From Zoogloea sp. 1C4 (GTDB taxonomy: Bacteria > Pseudomonadota > Gammaproteobacteria > Burkholderiales > Rhodocyclaceae), in contig NZ_SSXU01000001.1 of the NCBI RefSeq assembly GCF_009469605.1, positions 248,001 through 312,000 of the forward strand: a stretch of DNA of 64,000 nt. Reading direction: 5' to 3'. A program made the position numbers and the translations under genes. Within the stretch, counting starts at the first letter, position 1. The number at the start of each line of letters is the position of its first letter. Below the pieces are notes generated by a model. The model was not told where the DNA came from. It worked only from the letters and a program-made list of their open reading frames with translations, and ran no database searches. Shown one piece after another: positions 63,424 to 64,000 of this stretch.

Positions 63424-64000
63424 GCTCACCGCCAAGGCCGCCGCCAACGATCTGGCGGCCTTTGCCGCCCAGCTCCGGCAGCGCATCGAGGCCGAGGTGT
63501 CGGGCTTCGACCCCGATCCTCGCGTCCGCGCCATTCGGCGACGGAACGCGGAACAGGACTATGCGCTCTTTGTGGAGACGTACTTCCCGCACTACGTGCG
63601 CTCAGCCCACAAGAGCGAGCTGCACAAGTACCTGTTCACGCGCCTGCCCGAGATCGTCGCCAGCCCCAAGGGCGAGACCGACGCCATCGCCGCGCCGCGG
63701 GGCGAAGCCAAATCGACCCTCGTTACCCAGCTTTTCACCCTGTGGTGCCTGGTAACGGGGCGCAAGCGCTACCCCGTGATCGTGATGGACAGCATCGACC
63801 AGGCCTACCCGATGCTGGAGGCAATCAAGGCCGAGCTGGAGTTCAACCCGCGCCTGTCGATGGACTTCCCCGAGGCCTGCGGCCAGGGGCGCGTGTGGCA
63901 GGCCGGCACCATTGTCACCCGCAACGATGCCAAGGTGCAGGTTGCAGGCTCTGGCAAGAAGCTGCGCGGTCTGCGCCACGGCCCCTACCGGCCCGATTTG
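63410..64000 (+). CDS. Terminase large subunit (Mu gp28-like), 3' end outside window
   Basis: At least 197 residues, open to the right edge. The ATPase P-loop variant APRGEAKST is near residue 99, preceded by an adenine-binding-like region (FVETYFPHYVRSAHKSELHK). IVMDSIDQAY may be the Walker B-associated strand. It packages DNA into heads. The nuclease domain lies outside the window. Confidence 0.85.
   Translation, partial: MASAKLTAKAAANDLAAFAAQLRQRIEAEVSGFDPDPRVRAIRRRNAEQDYALFVETYFPHYVRSAHKSELHKYLFTRLPEIVASPKGETDAIAAPRGEAKSTLVTQLFTLWCLVTGRKRYPVIVMDSIDQAYPMLEAIKAELEFNPRLSMDFPEACGQGRVWQAGTIVTRNDAKVQVAGSGKKLRGLRHGPYRPDL

Larger units (their letters stand above)
47184..64000. mobile_element. 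Element B: Mu-like transposable prophage (right end outside window)
   Basis: Gene order c (leftward), ner, A, B, semi-essential genes, gam, gp16/gemA, mor, lysis, gp27/gp28 is that of Mu. The left terminus must lie between the xre terminator (47183) and the end of c (47408). Within that gap GTGATCG occurs twice and GAAGTG twice, as expected of transposase-binding ends, but I cannot fix the terminal TG or a target duplication. Confidence 0.88.

Overview
The window is GC-rich DNA from a proteobacterium, most likely a betaproteobacterium of the Rhodocyclales (Thauera/Azoarcus type). This is an inference from gene content: ispB beside a proline tRNA, a class-specific rlmM, DUF3391 HD-GYP proteins and an ior-type molybdenum hydroxylase. 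No 16S gene is present to test it.

Chromosome, 1-34.5 kb. The left edge cuts an unrecognised gene. A tRNA-Pro(CGG) follows; an identical copy lies next to ispB at 10.2 kb. Then come a periplasmic-sensing hybrid histidine kinase; a leftward operon for an isoquinoline/aldehyde-oxidase-type molybdenum hydroxylase (FeS subunit, Mo subunit, XdhC, MocA) with a divergent AraC regulator; ispB; an orphan ugpB-ugpQ pair; and an operon of aldo/keto reductase, HD-GYP and degenerate-GGDEF/EAL proteins linked to cyclic-di-GMP. These are followed by rlmM, rhlE, a CorA-type transporter, an LpxH-like phosphoesterase overlapping a glycosyltransferase, small unknown genes, and a two-component system divergent from a three-gene RND efflux operon (AdeRS/AdeABC-like layout).

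Element A, about 34.54-47.18 kb. A 49-nt 3' remnant of tRNA-Thr(CGU) marks the chromosomal junction. It is followed by a tyrosine integrase, a HigBA toxin-antitoxin pair, an excisionase-like HTH protein, a replication initiator with iterated palindromes inside its coding sequence, DnaB, and two virion proteins (an S74-chaperone protein and a 1241-aa PLxRFG-type protein). Small AT-richer cargo genes and a Xre regulator follow. No terminase, portal or capsid gene is present, and no second tRNA-Thr copy lies in the window, so the element is either remodelled or interrupted.

Element B, about 47.2 kb to the right edge. This is a Mu-like transposable prophage in canonical order: leftward c repressor, ner, early genes, transposase A, ATPase B, a long run of small overlapping genes, Gam, GemA/gp16, Mor, a lipoprotein, an antirepressor behind a structured C4-like leader, amidase, holin-like protein, TraR-type zinc finger, DUF2730, small genes, DUF1804 and the start of the terminase large subunit. 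It lies inside or directly against element A.

The strongest leads are the iterons inside the replication gene (38483-38582), the antirepressor leader whose nested hairpin covers the ribosome-binding site (59612-59762), the one-and-a-half Mor-domain protein, the RBS-covering palindrome of the Xre gene, and the paired 12-bp repeats after the PLxRFG gene.
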